Below the pieces are notes generated by a model. The model ran no database searches and had not been told where the DNA came from. It worked only from the letters and a program-made list of their open reading frames with translations. A stretch of 64,000 nucleotides of DNA from Siphonodentalium dalli (Eukaryota; Mollusca; Scaphopoda; Gadilida; Siphonodentaliidae). Each line of letters begins with the position of its first letter. The stretch's first letter is position 1. The stretch lies in contig CP136063.1 in the NCBI GenBank assembly GCA_032622095.1, positions 218,999,982-219,063,981 on the forward strand, written 5' to 3'. Made by a program: the position numbers and the translations under genes. This document shows, in pieces, positions 46,760 to 59,473 of this stretch.

Positions 46760-47740
46760 GGACACCCTCAGGGTGTTCAAAGGGAGTCTAATGTTAATCA
46801 GGGTGTTCAAAGGGAGTGTAATGGTAATCTTATTAATCCACTGAATGGCGACTTAATTGTAGTCCATGATTCTATTCAGCTATTAGCGGCCGATGCCTAA
46901 TCTCATATAAAATTCAAGTTGTTGTTTTCTAAGTATAATTTAATAATGGGAATTGAACTCATGACACTGTATTATGATGGGGGCCATGATGTCAGTGCTC
47001 AATGCCTATTTTCTCTTTTTTAATTCTATATGCTATACTCTATGAAAGAAATATTAAAGTCATATGGCGGTTTCCGCTCCAAAATACATCTAATAATATT
47101 CGCTTTTTAATTTTTCCCGGTATCGTAATAGGTCGATAAATATACTTGAACTAACTTTCAACACGCATTTCGAGTAATATAACTTTAAACGCGATATTTG
47201 GGTCACAACAAAGCGTTGAGTGTTAGTCGAGTCCTGATATGGTCTGAATAAAGAGCGTTTGTTTCACTTCTGTGCGAAACATTAAAAACAGCAGGAAAGT
47301 GGGTGTGGCATCAAATATTGTTCAGAGCATATGAAGTCGTTATATCAACATTTCGTGTATTTGTAAACATATCTGATGCATCCTTCCAAATTATGTAGAC
47401 AACATTTGGAAGATGGAATGAGCCATGTCAGTTTAACAAATTAGATGTAAGATTATATTTATGGTGAAGGGTATATACGAATCAGCGTGTCAGTTCGTCT
47501 GTCCACATGGGCGTCTGTTTGAGTCGTAGACGCAATTTTGTCCGGGTTTTATTCCATACATTTCTCAATTATTTTGAAACTTTTCACGGATATTCAGTAT
47601 CGTGTGAACCTGTGCATTTGCAATTATGAGGTCCGTCCGACATTTATTTGTGTGGAGTTATCCCCCCGTCTTTGACATAAACAGTTTCGCAATGTGCAGC
47701 CTTATAGTCCCATTGGGACAGCCCACCTCTAGTTTCTGTA
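46760..47740. other. Upstream region of gene 2 with an empty MITE site
   Basis: 46995-47335 is paralogous to 24220-24327 plus 24724-25010. It carries the unoccupied TTAA at 47107-47110. 46780-46830 has a short direct repeat (CAGGGTGTTCAAAGGGAGT twice). No gene is seen. Confidence 0.65.
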
Positions 47741-47776
47741 TTGAATTGTATGATATGTGATCTCCATCGATATGGA

Positions 47777-47840
47777 GTAATAAATTATCTCTCTCTACCT
47801 CTCCCTCCCTCTCGCTCCCGCTCGATCGATCGCCCCTCTC

Positions 47841-47910
<70 letters not shown>

Positions 47911-48155
47911 GCCCTCTCTCTCTCTCTCTCTCGCCCTCTCTCGCTCTCGCTCGCTTGCTCGCTCGCTCTATATATATCTCACTCTCTCTACTCGCTCTCT
48001 CTCTCTCTTTTCTCTCTCTATCTCATTGTCTCTCTCTCTCTCTCTCTTCTCTCTTTCTCGCGCTCTCTCTCTCTGTGATCTCGATCACTCTCTCTATGAT
48101 TATATATCTTTCTTTCTCTGTCTCTCTCTTCTCTCTCTATCTCTCTCATCTCTCT
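47777..48155. repeat. (CT)n-rich microsatellite
   Basis: About 380 bp of CTCTCTCT interrupted by CG, TATAT and GATC steps. The Ser/Leu/Arg-rich plus-strand frames are artefacts. Confidence 0.95.
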
Positions 48156-48404
48156 GAAATGAAATAACGATTGAAACTACTTGTTCCCACAGGGTTAACC
48201 GAACATTAGCTCAAGTATAATTGTGGCAAACTCTTTTTTCGATGCAGATTTGATAGTATGAGGAGATCATTCGTCCTATTTTGTGACGTATTTTGACAGG
48301 CCATTTAATCTATACCACATCATAGTAGCTGGTGTCGCCACGTGCAAATTGTAATATGATGTAATACAACAGAATCGAACAGCCATAATACTACCCCATG
48401 GCCA

Positions 48405-49440
48405 AGTGGTTCTGATAATTTGCTATGATGTTGGTGGGTCCTGCTGAATTGCTATGATGTTGGTGGGTCCTGCTGAATTGCTATGATACTGTGGATCCTA
48501 CTGAATTGCTATGATACTGATGGCTCCTTCTGAATTGTTATGGTGCTGGTGGGTCGTGTTGAATTTCTGGTGGCTCCTGCTGATTTGCTATGCTGTTGGT
48601 GGGTCGTGTTGAATTTCTGGTGGCTCCTGCTGATTTGCTATGATGTTGGTGGGTCCTGTTGAATTGCTACGATGCTGGTGGCTCCTGCTGATTTGCTATG
48701 ATGTTGGTGGGTCCTGCTGAATTGCTACGATGCTGGTGGGTCCTGCTGAATTGCTATGCTACTGTGGGTCCTGCTGATTTGCTATGATGCTGGTGGGTCC
48801 TGCTGAATTGCTATGCTACTGTGGATCCTGCTGATTTTACATGATGCTGGTGGGTCCTGCTGAATTGCTATGCTGTTGGTGGATCCTGTTGAATTGCCAT
48901 GATGTTGGTGGGTCCTGCTGCTTTGCTATTATGCTGGTGGGTCCTGCTGAATTGCAATGATCCTGGTGGGTCCTGCTGAATTGCTATTATGCTGGTGGAT
49001 CTTGCTGAATTGCTATGATCCTGGTGGATCCTGTTGAATTGACATGATGTTGGTGGGTCCTGCTGAATTGCTATGATGCTGGTGGGTCATGCTGAATTGC
49101 TATGATGCTGGTTGCACCTGCTGAATTGCTATGATACTGGTGGGTCATGCTGAATTGCAATGATGGTGGTGGATCCTGTTGAATTGCAATGATGCTGGTG
49201 GGTCCTGCTGAATTGCTATGATGCTGGTGGGTCCCGTTGAATTGCTCTATGATGTTGGTGGGTCCTGCTGATTTGCTATGATGCTGGTAGGTCTTGCTGA
49301 ATTGCTATGATGCTGGTGGGTCCTGCTGAATTGCTATGATGCTGGTAGGTCCTGCTGAATTGCTATGATGCTGGTGGGTCCTGTTTAATTGCTATGATGC
49401 TGGTGGGTCCTGCTGAATTGCTATGATGCTGGTTCCTGAC
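48405..49440. repeat. 29-bp minisatellite, about 35 copies
   Basis: Unit GCTATGATGCTGGTGGGTCC plus TGCTGAATT, with point variants and a few shorter units near 48480-48600. No coding or RNA feature is seen. Confidence 0.92.
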
Positions 49441-49559
49441 ATCCTTCACATTTTTTCACCAGCAATGTGTTTACGCCATTTTTCTTACTCACTAAAACTA
49501 ACAAAAAAGCCTCTGGTCAACCTTCCACTGCATTATTATACTTCCATGGTGTAACCACG

Positions 49560-51260
49560 GAAGTATATTGTTTTTCTATTGGCGCCGTTTTCTGTTTAGT
49601 TAGAAATACTCAGAAACTAATGGCAGTAGGAACGCGAAATCTCTAGCCAATATAGGCATTTAAGGTCTACTTAAAATAACGGTATCCGGACTTCGGTCCA
49701 TCGTTTCTTTACAGAGTTATCGCCCTTTTCCGATTATTTTTCATTATTATTATTATTATACTTAACCATTTTTCGGCGCCTTAGTCGCTGAAAATATGTA
49801 CAGTACATAACTAATATTTGGTACGTATGTTGGGGGTAATGAGATCTAACGAACTGGCGTAATAATAGCGAATATTGTCCGCGTTTACCCCGCGGGGTTA
49901 TCTCCCTTTATCTGGAAAAAATGTCACTTTACTAACTCGGAAATTATGACGAACAGGCCATCCAAATTTGGACCGTATGCACACCTCGATATGCCCTTCT
50001 GGCCACGGGCATCAAATTTGTGTCCGCGTTTTCCCTACGGAGTTACCGCCCATAAATAGGCAAACACCATACACCAGGACGTTTTAACGGAGGTTTTTTT
50101 TTGTCCAGCGCTATTATTTTTTTATCGCATGTTTCGAATGGGACAAGTGATTCGGACCCGAATATGCCGCTTAAAAGTTTTATCTCCCATGCGTTTCCGC
50201 TTCACGGAGAACGGAAATATTGCAACTATTTTTCCCGCCAAATCCAAACGGGCTAATTAAAGAGCAAGGTAATGCCGTAGCAGGTACGTTGGCATACTGT
50301 ATGTACGCCCCCCAAAGTTTGACCCCATATACCTTAAAAGCCTGCCCAACGGAGAATACGAGTCGGGTGGGTTGAGACTTTTGGAAATTCCACGAAAATC
50401 GCATAGGGGCAAAATTCAAACATCGAGATAAACATTTTGATGAGTACATCAGATGGGTAGTGTTCACGCGCATCTAGCGTGCGATTTTCTAATTTTCAGA
50501 TGGAACGGTTTACTCGTAACAACGCTATATAACATAAATACGCATACTTAAGTAGTAGTCTATCACTAACCTATTTTTACCCCCAAATCCAAATGGGCTA
50601 ATGAAGGAACGAGTTTAATGTAGTAGCATGTAAGTCGGTATACTGTAGGTATGCCTCCTTGACCGCTCTACTATAAATGCAACCTGCTCAAATGAGAGCT
50701 TGCGTCGGGGTGGGTTCATACTTGGCAACTTCCAACGAAAACAAATGCGGAAAATTACTCAAAAAATCAAACATTGAGTTCAAAACTTTTTGACGAGTGG
50801 ACGTGGTTAGCAGTATCCATGCGCAACTTTACTATGATTGTATAAGTTTTAGAGAGGACCGTTTACTCCTGGTAGCGTGTATCGTTGTTAACGGGTGATA
50901 TATATTACTCAAATTCAAACACACTCTTCTTGACGCCAAATTCAAACGGGCTTATCACAGAGCGAGGCTAATGCATGAGCCGGTACCGTGATATACCGTA
51001 GGTACGCTCCCAAAGATTCACTGCTCTACAACGAAAGCAACCTGCCCGACGGAGAGCGCGTACGCCCCGGGTAGAGTCGAGCCTTTTGGCAAATTCCATC
51101 GAAACTCGTAAATGGGAAAAAATGGAAAATCGCGAATCTAGTGTTTTTTATTTTGAACACTGCATATACGGACAAACATTAGTGCGATTTTCTAAGTTTT
51201 AGAGTGGACGGGTAAGCACTCAGCTAGCGTTGTTGATTGTAATAGAGTTATCTCTCAATA
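49560..51260. repeat. Diverged tandem units of about 340-355 bp
   Basis: Three related units begin near 50235, 50575 and 50930 (CCGCCAAATCCAAACGGGCTAAT, CCCCCAAATCCAAATGGGCTAAT, GACGCCAAATTCAAACGGGCTTAT). Each continues through a GGTACG / TACTGTAGGTA segment, a GCCTGCCCGACGGAGA-like segment and a GTGCGATTTTCTAA end. Earlier text (49790-50100) is more loosely related. The 97-codon minus-strand frame at 50180-50473 is not preserved in the neighbouring units, so I do not call it a gene. Confidence 0.7.
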
Positions 51261-51549
51261 TGTGTACCGATGACACACTGAGACACACATGGTATTAATT
51301 AACTACGCCGTCTTTTGTCCGTCAATAAAACTTCTAAAAGATTCTGAATCCGAAACTGAAAGAATTATCCAAAAAAATGCGAAATAACATAGTTATGGTA
51401 CATTAATATGCTCTATATCCGTTTGATCTACATGTAGATTACAATATAATCAGACACGCCAGTTGAACATGATCTGGGTGTCATGGGGAGGTGTTCTAAT
51501 TAGCCCTAAAATGTGTCCCTACCGAATAAAACTGAATGCTTGGCTGGAG

Positions 51550-51612
51550 TGAACGGTGGCTCAGTTGGTCAGGACCATGATACATTAACCATCCACGCTG
51601 GGTCGAACCAAA
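51550..51612 (+). ncRNA. tRNA-like sequence (SINE head or tRNA relic)
   Basis: TGGCTCAGTTGG at 51557-51568 matches the tRNA box A consensus. GGGTCGAACC at 51600-51609 matches most of box B, at spacing typical of a tRNA gene. An acceptor stem is not evident, so this is more likely the head of a tRNA-derived SINE or a relic than a working tRNA. Confidence 0.5.
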
Positions 51613-53639
51613 TGACATAAACCTTTGGAATATATATCTTATTTAGAAATTTCAATTCAAGTCCACCATCAGGTCACAAAGCACCACTATACAATCGTAT
51701 GAAGAGGAACACACATATATGCATAACACACACATGGCTTGCGATACCATGGAAGTATATCTGATTGCATGGAATCAGACCTCTAGTTCTGATTTTGTTT
51801 CTGTCATTCGGGTGTGCTCGGTTGCTAGGTGTTACTCACCCTGACATGTGTTACCTGGCCAGACACCCACTTACCTGTATTGGTTACACATAAAACATAA
51901 AAACAATAATAAGTGGCATCATCAGGGAAAATGTTGAATACAAATATCGGAGAACTATTATTGTAAACTAACTGGACATTTTCTTGCTTTCAATGCAGAC
52001 TACGTGGCATGGGAACCCGTCGTCCTGTTTACTACGGGGTGCTTCCTAGTTAGTTTATCAGTGCGTTTCGTACCAGAAACCAACGACAGGGAGCTACCAC
52101 AGGTCGCGACCTGATTTCCAGGTTGTCCTAAGTGCACTTTTTATGTTTTTGAGATAATTGATTTTTAAAGTTTGAATCTCCGATGCGGGTCAACTATTAA
52201 GACAATGGCTATACTGCTAACACAGTTCGATTGGAAAATCATTCCTTTAATAGAACAAATAAGCATCACATTTCATAAATTAAATGTAATCCTGTTTTTT
52301 AAGAATACTGCAGGTAGGGTGCATATTTTTGGCACTTAGGACATACTGGAACTTAATTACACTATGAATAGTTCAAATGACACCATTGAACTAAAATTCG
52401 TTAGAATGGCCACCTTGTTCTATGTGTCAGAAATATTAGGAGAATTATCACTTAGAACAAACAATATAATATCACAGGTCTGAATCTTAAAAGGACATCT
52501 TGGAATTCATATATGATATTACATATAAGTGTTCAATGTATAGGCTAACCCAGATTATATTTTTTTATATAAACAATGGTATTGTCTAAATTTGGTATGT
52601 ATGTCGGAATTTGATCACATAGAGCGTTGACATTGACACCATGTCACCCCCTATAAATCTAAAACCGACTAACTTGACACTCGCTCCGAAACGGAGGCCA
52701 TTATATCTTCTAGTCGTTAGTTTAGACTCCATTTTGAAGTGAACCTAGATCAAATAGGTAATACGCTGTTTTCGACATGATAATTAAGCGCCTTGTGAAA
52801 CATTTTCTACAGCTCTTTGAAATAAGTACTATATATGGATTTTATGATAATATTGTTTTTTTTTTTGTCAAAAGACAAGAATGTGTAAAAAACAAATGGT
52901 GAAATTTGAATCTTGTTAATCAACAAATCTGCCGACTACAAACTCCGAGTTGAGTTTCCTGACTGCTAAAAATAACTTATCCTAAATTTTGATGTGTTTC
53001 ATTGGTGGAAAGTCATTATATTTAGGTAAACAAATGCAAAAAAAGCATTGTGAAAATTGGAATTTTAGTCCGGAAACAATTTCCCTCAGGATTACATTTA
53101 ATCCATTTCTGTTTTGTTCGTTATGACGTTTGCTCAAACTATTTAGACTTTGAAAGATGTCCGTGCATATAAATGTAAAATGTATTATGGTAGTCAAGAT
53201 AGCCTAGATCATTTTTCGGGAGTATATATACCCGCTCACTTCAATGTTATAATTGTGACCAAAAAATGCATCAGAAACGCATTATTCATGTTGCCATGGC
53301 ATAATTATGCCTGTCAGTTCATGCAAAATTTCACTGAAAAATCCAAAATGGCGGGCAAAATGGCAAACGGAAGTATAGTAACCTGATATATTTTTTATTT
53401 ATATGAAAACAGTAGGCGTAAATGGCTATAGTTGTGCCACCATACATGATGTTCAATCCTAATCCGACAATATTAAGTCATAGCCCGACGATTTGTCAAT
53501 TCATTGATTTAAAATGTTTAAAAAATGACGGCGAAAATTGCGATCGGAAGTCAACAATTAAAGTGTGTTTGTTGATTTTTCACTAAATCATCACATATCG
53601 AATAAATTGATAGACAAACAGTAGTGATATATGCCATCA

Positions 53640-54970
53640 TAATATAGTTTCCAAAACCACTAACTATCAAATGTGTGTCCCAAACCACATAACGAATGTA
53701 TCAAACCATATACAGAGTTACAAACCACCCACCTGGTATGCAAAACCAACATGCAAATCCAAATGACGGGTACCCCAAATCCAAATATTGAGTTTCCTTA
53801 AGCAGCCAGGTATAGTGCCTACAACCATATGCAAATAGTATCCAACCCACACATATAGTACCCCAAACCATGGATACCAAACAGCAAATGATGTCTCAAC
53901 CCAACCGATTATAGTGCCACAAACAATTCAATGAATGTTCCAAACCACACTGGTAGTGCCACAAACTATACAACTGGTGTTCCAAACCAAACAGGTTGTG
54001 TCCCAAACCACCACACCGGTATCTCAAATCTCAATTACTGCTCCAAATCATACAACGTGCACACAACGAGTCTGCCAAACCATTCAATGAACGCCCAAAA
54101 CCACACAAAGAGTGTATCAAATCATACAGTGGGTTTGGATGTCAGAAACCACATAACGAATGACATATAGGCATCCATGATGTACTTCGTGACACACATA
54201 TAGTGTCCAAAGCCATCTGGGTAGTGCCTTGTCATAAAACAGGTGTCCAAACCCACTCTTTCGTCTGAATCGATCAAAATTGTGTCCCAAATGGCACAAT
54301 CAATGACAAAATCAGTGTCCCAAATCTAACCAATTGGTGTCCCAAACTATCCAACGGGTGTCACAAACCACCCAGCTGGTGACACAAACTATAAAACTAG
54401 TATCACAAACCATCACATAAGTTCCAGCCCATCCAACAGGCGTCACAAAACATCTGCTAACTGTCATATATAGTGTACACACCTCCATCGAGTATTCCAG
54501 ACCATCAAATGAGTCTTCCAAAGCATCCACTGAGTTTACCAAACCATGGGACACTCGCTGGATGGTTTGAGATATTCGATGGGTTGTTTTCTACACTTGT
54601 TTGTGGCACTCATTGTATGGAGCGGGACATTCATGGTGGTTTGAGACACTTGTTTAATATTGTTTGACACTCCTGTTGATTTGAGGCAATCGTCATGTGG
54701 CTTGGGACACTTACTGGATGATTATGGACACTCTTTGATTTGTTTGGGACACCCATTGGGTGGTAAGTTGGGGTACTCAATTGATGGATGGTTTGAGACA
54801 CTCATCGTTTGGTTTGGGACACTGTGGTTTGGAACACACATTTGGCGGATTTTGACAGGATTTGATGGGTTTGGGTTGATAGGGATACCTGTTAGGTGGT
54901 TTGCGACACAATTTGGCTGATTTTGGGATGCCAATTATATGGACTGGGACACTCGTCGGTTGGTTTGGTA
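53640..54970. repeat. Degenerate minisatellite that flips orientation at about 54545
   Basis: Left of about 54545 the units read GTGTCCCAAACCA-like on the plus strand (CCAAACCACACAACGAGTGT). To the right they read TGGTTTGGGACACTC. The whole is a huge imperfect palindrome of short units (about 20-30 bp). Open frames on both strands (for example 53931-54170 and 54660-54920) encode only this repeat. Confidence 0.8.
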
Positions 54971-54975
54971 TACTA

Positions 54976-56100
54976 CTAAGAAATGTTTTTGACAGCCGTT
55001 AGCCTGATTAGACGAAACTTGATTATACTATGAATTTCGGCTCTGTTTAGCACCCGCGTAGAGATCATATTCCACCAGCATAAAACCCGGGCACTTTTTG
55101 ATGTTGTGACATCGAAGTGTATAGCATTGAAAACACTTGGGTACACATATACCGTACTCAAATATTGTTGTTTGTTTCTATATTCTCGATTTCGTAGAAT
55201 ACGGTTATCCGAATTCTGATGGGTGCGAAGTAATGTAATAGATGGTCGATAAGCCGGAATTTTAAAAAATAGTAGGACCGTCATCGAGATAATTTGGTGC
55301 AGTTTTCAAGCAAATAATATATTTCTTAGTTATTACCTGTTCATTAATACTGTATTTAACTGTAGGTGAAGGTTCTAACTCCAAATTACACGTTGTAAGT
55401 GACTTTGTGACCGATTTTGCTTTGCATCGCATAAAATAGTACGAGCTGGGACCACCCCCTAATGTGAAGTAGATTATTGAGGAACAGGTATTGACAAAGA
55501 ATATATTTCCGTCATGTTTATTCAATGTTATAAAGTTCTCCGTGAGAACGGGTCAGATCAACAAACATTTCCCAGGTTTTGTACTGGTGGAATATGATAT
55601 CTCCAGGCGTTAGCCTTAGTATAGATTCATCTTTCTAGTCCCAGGTATCTGCAAAGAGCAATTTATCCCGGATATTTTTTTAGTCCCAGGTATACACAAA
55701 GGGCAACGCTCGACAAGCCTCGGATACAAGTATATATAACATGATACTGTGCTCTACATCTACCAAATAGCAATATCCATATCATTGCATTGCTTACGAA
55801 AAATGGGGACATGAGAGGGGTACCCATTGGAAAGCTATGACTGGTTGTCCAATCGGAATTTCTTACGTGGGGGAAGTTGGGAATTCCCTCCAAATTCAGG
55901 ACACCTTCGCCACACCCCTGTCGACAAAATAAGTTGTAGTATGGGTCCGCTATTATGTAGATCGATTAACTATGTGGTATGTATCCTATATTTGTTACAT
56001 GTATTAAAATATATTTCGGCCGGAAGTATGAAAAACAAACCTGAAATTACCACAATTTTCCCGCCGAATCACCAGTCAAATTGCCCGACTTTTTCCCGAA
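54976..56100. other. Right part of the 4.5-kb element, no gene seen
   Basis: Frames of up to 115 codons exist on both strands (55262-55525, 55827-56174), but none shows motifs or splice context. AT-rich non-coding sequence. Confidence 0.5.
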
Positions 56101-57364
56101 AATGCCCAAATTTAAAACTTTCAAAATGTCTTGGGAGGACTACAGTCATCCCAGCCCATGGCACATACGGATAATTTATAATTATGCAGATGTTAATCAT
56201 ACTACATGTATATTCGGATATTATATAAATATATACGTCAGTAATAACTACCCAATCCATGTTGTCCTATAATTATGCAATAATGTACTTACCGATTCAC
56301 ATGCAATTATGACAATTCTATTTTGTTCCAAGCATATCTTGAATTCCACAATATTCTATGTCGCTAAAATAGTATTAAATTAATTCCACTTCAAATTGGA
56401 AATAAGTCCTTATTGCTTAAAATGAGATGTGACAACCTGGAAGTTAAATACGTTGTATTTCAGGTACAACGGACAGAAAAGAATGCCTGATATCTTCGCG
56501 AGAAGTGAAAATACGAACTTCCCGTTTACACCATTAGAAGCGCTATGAAATTCTGCGTTCAACGATACCAATATCTCATTTTCATCACAAAGGTCACTTA
56601 GGACACCCTGGAAATCAGGTCGCGAGGTGGCTAAAGATATGAAAACATGGGAACTTCAGAAGAGGTAATAACCGGTGCCGATAAGTCTGGGAGGAAGCGC
56701 CGATATATTCAGGCTTTGATGCGGATGTGTCTTGAATACAGGTGTCGCCACATCATGCACTCAATTGTGCCGGTCGTACCACATCCACTTCACAACGAAA
56801 GAAAAAAACATTCTGGGCAAGGGACGATGTGAGAGGGGCGACATTTTCTCCTTATACTTTCAAAGGTTGTAAACAGTTCGTGAGGAGTCTATAGTATATA
56901 TGAACATGAAATTTGGAAATTTCAAGAAAATATCATATAACTTGCTGAAATCATGGGAATATTTGCCTTATTTTAAATGTATTTATTTACAATACTACAA
57001 CATCAAATATGTTACTGAAGTCTATTGTTTCGATTATGGGTAATGGTTTGGAACAGCCATTATACCAATCGAATTAGTATGGTTGACTTGTCTAACAGTT
57101 GGAATTCTTGGAGATGATTTACTCATAAAAATAAAACCCTGCCTGTATGAACAGAGATATCCCGTTTAACACAGAACAAATATGAAATATACTATTTTCA
57201 ATTTTTGGTGAAAACAATCATGAAAGTCATTGAATTAATAATTTTATTCGTAATGATTCATATTTGAACATTCACTTTCAATACATTATTTTTTCAAAAT
57301 GTATCGGTACAAATTCAATGGCTATTATAACCAGGAATGTGGCATAAATATCAATATAACACAA

Positions 57365-57480
57365 CCATCCTGTGTACCAGTTAAGGCACCATCCTGTGTA
57401 CCAGTTAAGGCACCATCCTGTGTACCAGTTAAGGCACCATCCTGTGTACCAGTTAAGGCACCATCCTGAGTACCAGTTAA
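57365..57480. repeat. 24-bp tandem repeat, five copies, only in copy B
   Basis: CATCCTGTGTACCAGTTAAG plus GCAC repeats five times. Copy A has one unit and a partial (26570-26605). It expanded after the duplication, or contracted in copy A. Confidence 0.9.
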
Positions 57481-58172
57481 AGCTATACTTAGTAATGTTT
57501 CACTAATTTACATACACTTTTCACACATTTTCGGAAGTAGTATCCACAACGTCAACATATCAAGTGGTATTAGAGAGAATAATTGCATCGAAATTTGTCA
57601 TTTCGGCTGGAAAATAATATAACAATGTGTCATTTTGTGCTATAAAATCTTCGTAGCAAACTGTTTGTTTAATCCGGCATATCGGTTAAATTTGGCATAT
57701 GAATCCGGAGTACCAGTTAACAGAGCGTTGTGGACACCACGTACCGCCCGAATCTCGCGTATTGATGCTGATGCTAAATTAACTTGAAGGCCCACTTAAG
57801 GTTCGAACCCCCAGATCACATTATATACAATATGCCACATTGTATACCATTTGAAAGAGGAAGCTCCAAAACATTGTATTTTCAACTTACTCAATGTAAT
57901 AAACTGTAAACATGTTGTTTTTGTTGAAATAACGACGTCCGATCTGTGCTAAAGTTTCTTCACAAAGTCTATTATTTTCAATGGATGGGAATAACACTAT
58001 ATATTTAGATTATAGAGTTATTCCCCTTCCATTGAAAATAAACTACATTTTGAATTTGTTGCATTCTGGGGGCCAAAACGGAGGACATTATTTTATGATT
58101 TCAGCTATTTTCTATTACTCTCTGTGCACCTTCTGAGACACAGACGTTCCAAATGTTGATAAATTATAGTAT

Positions 58173-58178
58173 TTTAAT
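58173..58178 (-). terminator. Candidate polyadenylation signal ATTAAA of gene 3
   Basis: Conserved position about 240 nt after the stop of exon 16, as in gene 2. Weak evidence. Confidence 0.3.
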
Positions 58179-58419
58179 CATATTTTATGGAAGGCACTAT
58201 AAAACAAATAAGCGGTGACTCGAAAATTAAGTGGTCCTTTAAGGATCATTTACTCTCGCAATGCGATGTCCTCGTAAAACGTAACATTTTTGGCATTCGT
58301 GTAGCCAAGATAATGTTGCTGTCTTTGGACAAACATCCTGCAATTTCCATTAGCGGAGATTCCATTTCGACGTCCATCGGTTGGCATTCCATATTTGTCT
58401 GTCGTCTCAGCAACATTTC

Positions 58420-58526
58420 TCAGATTCCTGAACATGTGCTACAGCAAACGAATCTGTATCTACTTTTACAAAACCAGATAGCATGTCGTCGACAAAACCC
58501 GGAGTCAAAGTTATCACCATAGCAAC
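58420..58526 (-). CDS. Gene 3 exon 16 (third six-Cys module and stop)
   Basis: Same acceptor (TCTATTTTCAG), phase, cysteines and TGA stop as gene 2 exon 16. The coding part is unchanged from gene 2, while the antisense frame and flanking sequence carry substitutions, which supports this strand as the coding one. Confidence 0.82.
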
Positions 58527-59299
58527 CTGAAAATAGACAAGACAACGTGATAAACCAGAGTATAGCACTTGATAAACAAGTAGGCACTGTATATAAATCT
58601 AAATTTTCAAATATATTAAAAGAGACATAAAGCACTCGTAGTGGGTAAATGTTAAAGGAAATTAATAAATAGAGGATCTAAAACGAGTCCCCAGTATTTA
58701 GCGGAATTTACAAAACGAGTTCATTAAATTAGGTCTGGATCGAGCCTTTGGTAAAAACTGGTAAACTTGGGACGAGTTGGAGATTCTATTTATTACATGA
58801 TCCAAAACAACGACAAAACATTTATAAATCAACATAAATGGGACGCGAAACTAACATCGGCTTCTATAAAGCATGGCGTAACTATGCGGTGCTTACCCAC
58901 GTACATAAATAGTCTCACAGAAATAATGACTCTTTGGTATATTTAATGGCGTATATTTAATGACATAGTATTTTGAGACGTGGAATACGGAATGTACACA
59001 GACGACAACCCGGCAGTCAAAGTTTCACCTGGCACTATTTCCTGTTATTAAACGAACGTTTAATATCACAATTTATAGAATGGGTTTATTGAATGGAATA
59101 AGGGTAGTATCATGTAATAATGTAACATACTAACCTCCACTACATGTACCACAGCAGTCACTAGACGTTCCCGAACACACTGTCTCATAACCGGCCCTGA
59201 ATAAACGTCTCCCACACGACGTCGAGGTATCTACACATGAGCTAGCTGGTCCTCTTGTGGGAGTTTGGGAAAGGTTCTCTTCTGTGGTTGTTGTCGGTG

Positions 59300-59331
<32 letters not shown>

Positions 59332-59438
59332 GGTGGTGGTTGTGTTGTTGTTGTTGTTGTTGTTGTTGGCGTCGTCGTTGTTGTTGTTGGTGGTGGTGGT
59401 TGTGTTACTGTTGGTGATGTCGTTCTCCTTTGTGTTGG

Positions 59439-59473
<35 letters not shown>

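Larger units (their letters stand above)
52104..56625. mobile_element. 4.5-kb TIR element in the gene 2-gene 3 spacer
   Basis: The left end TCGCGACCTGATTTCCAGGT with TGTCCTAAGTG is mirrored at the right end by CACTTAGGACACCCTGGAAA with TCAGGTCGCGA, about 31 bp with two mismatches. No transposase-sized frame was recognised between them. The right end touches the start of the segmental duplication (56626). It contains the inverted minisatellite at 53640-54970. Confidence 0.6.

Noticed and set aside
47741-48157. Ser/Leu/Arg-rich plus-strand proteins
   Set aside because: Translation of a CT microsatellite.
48405-49440. CRISPR array
   Set aside because: Units are directly adjacent 29-bp repeats without unique spacers, in a eukaryotic intron/exon context; it is a minisatellite.
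50180-50473. 97-codon minus-strand frame in the tandem units
   Set aside because: Not kept open in the two sister units, and no domain or splice context.
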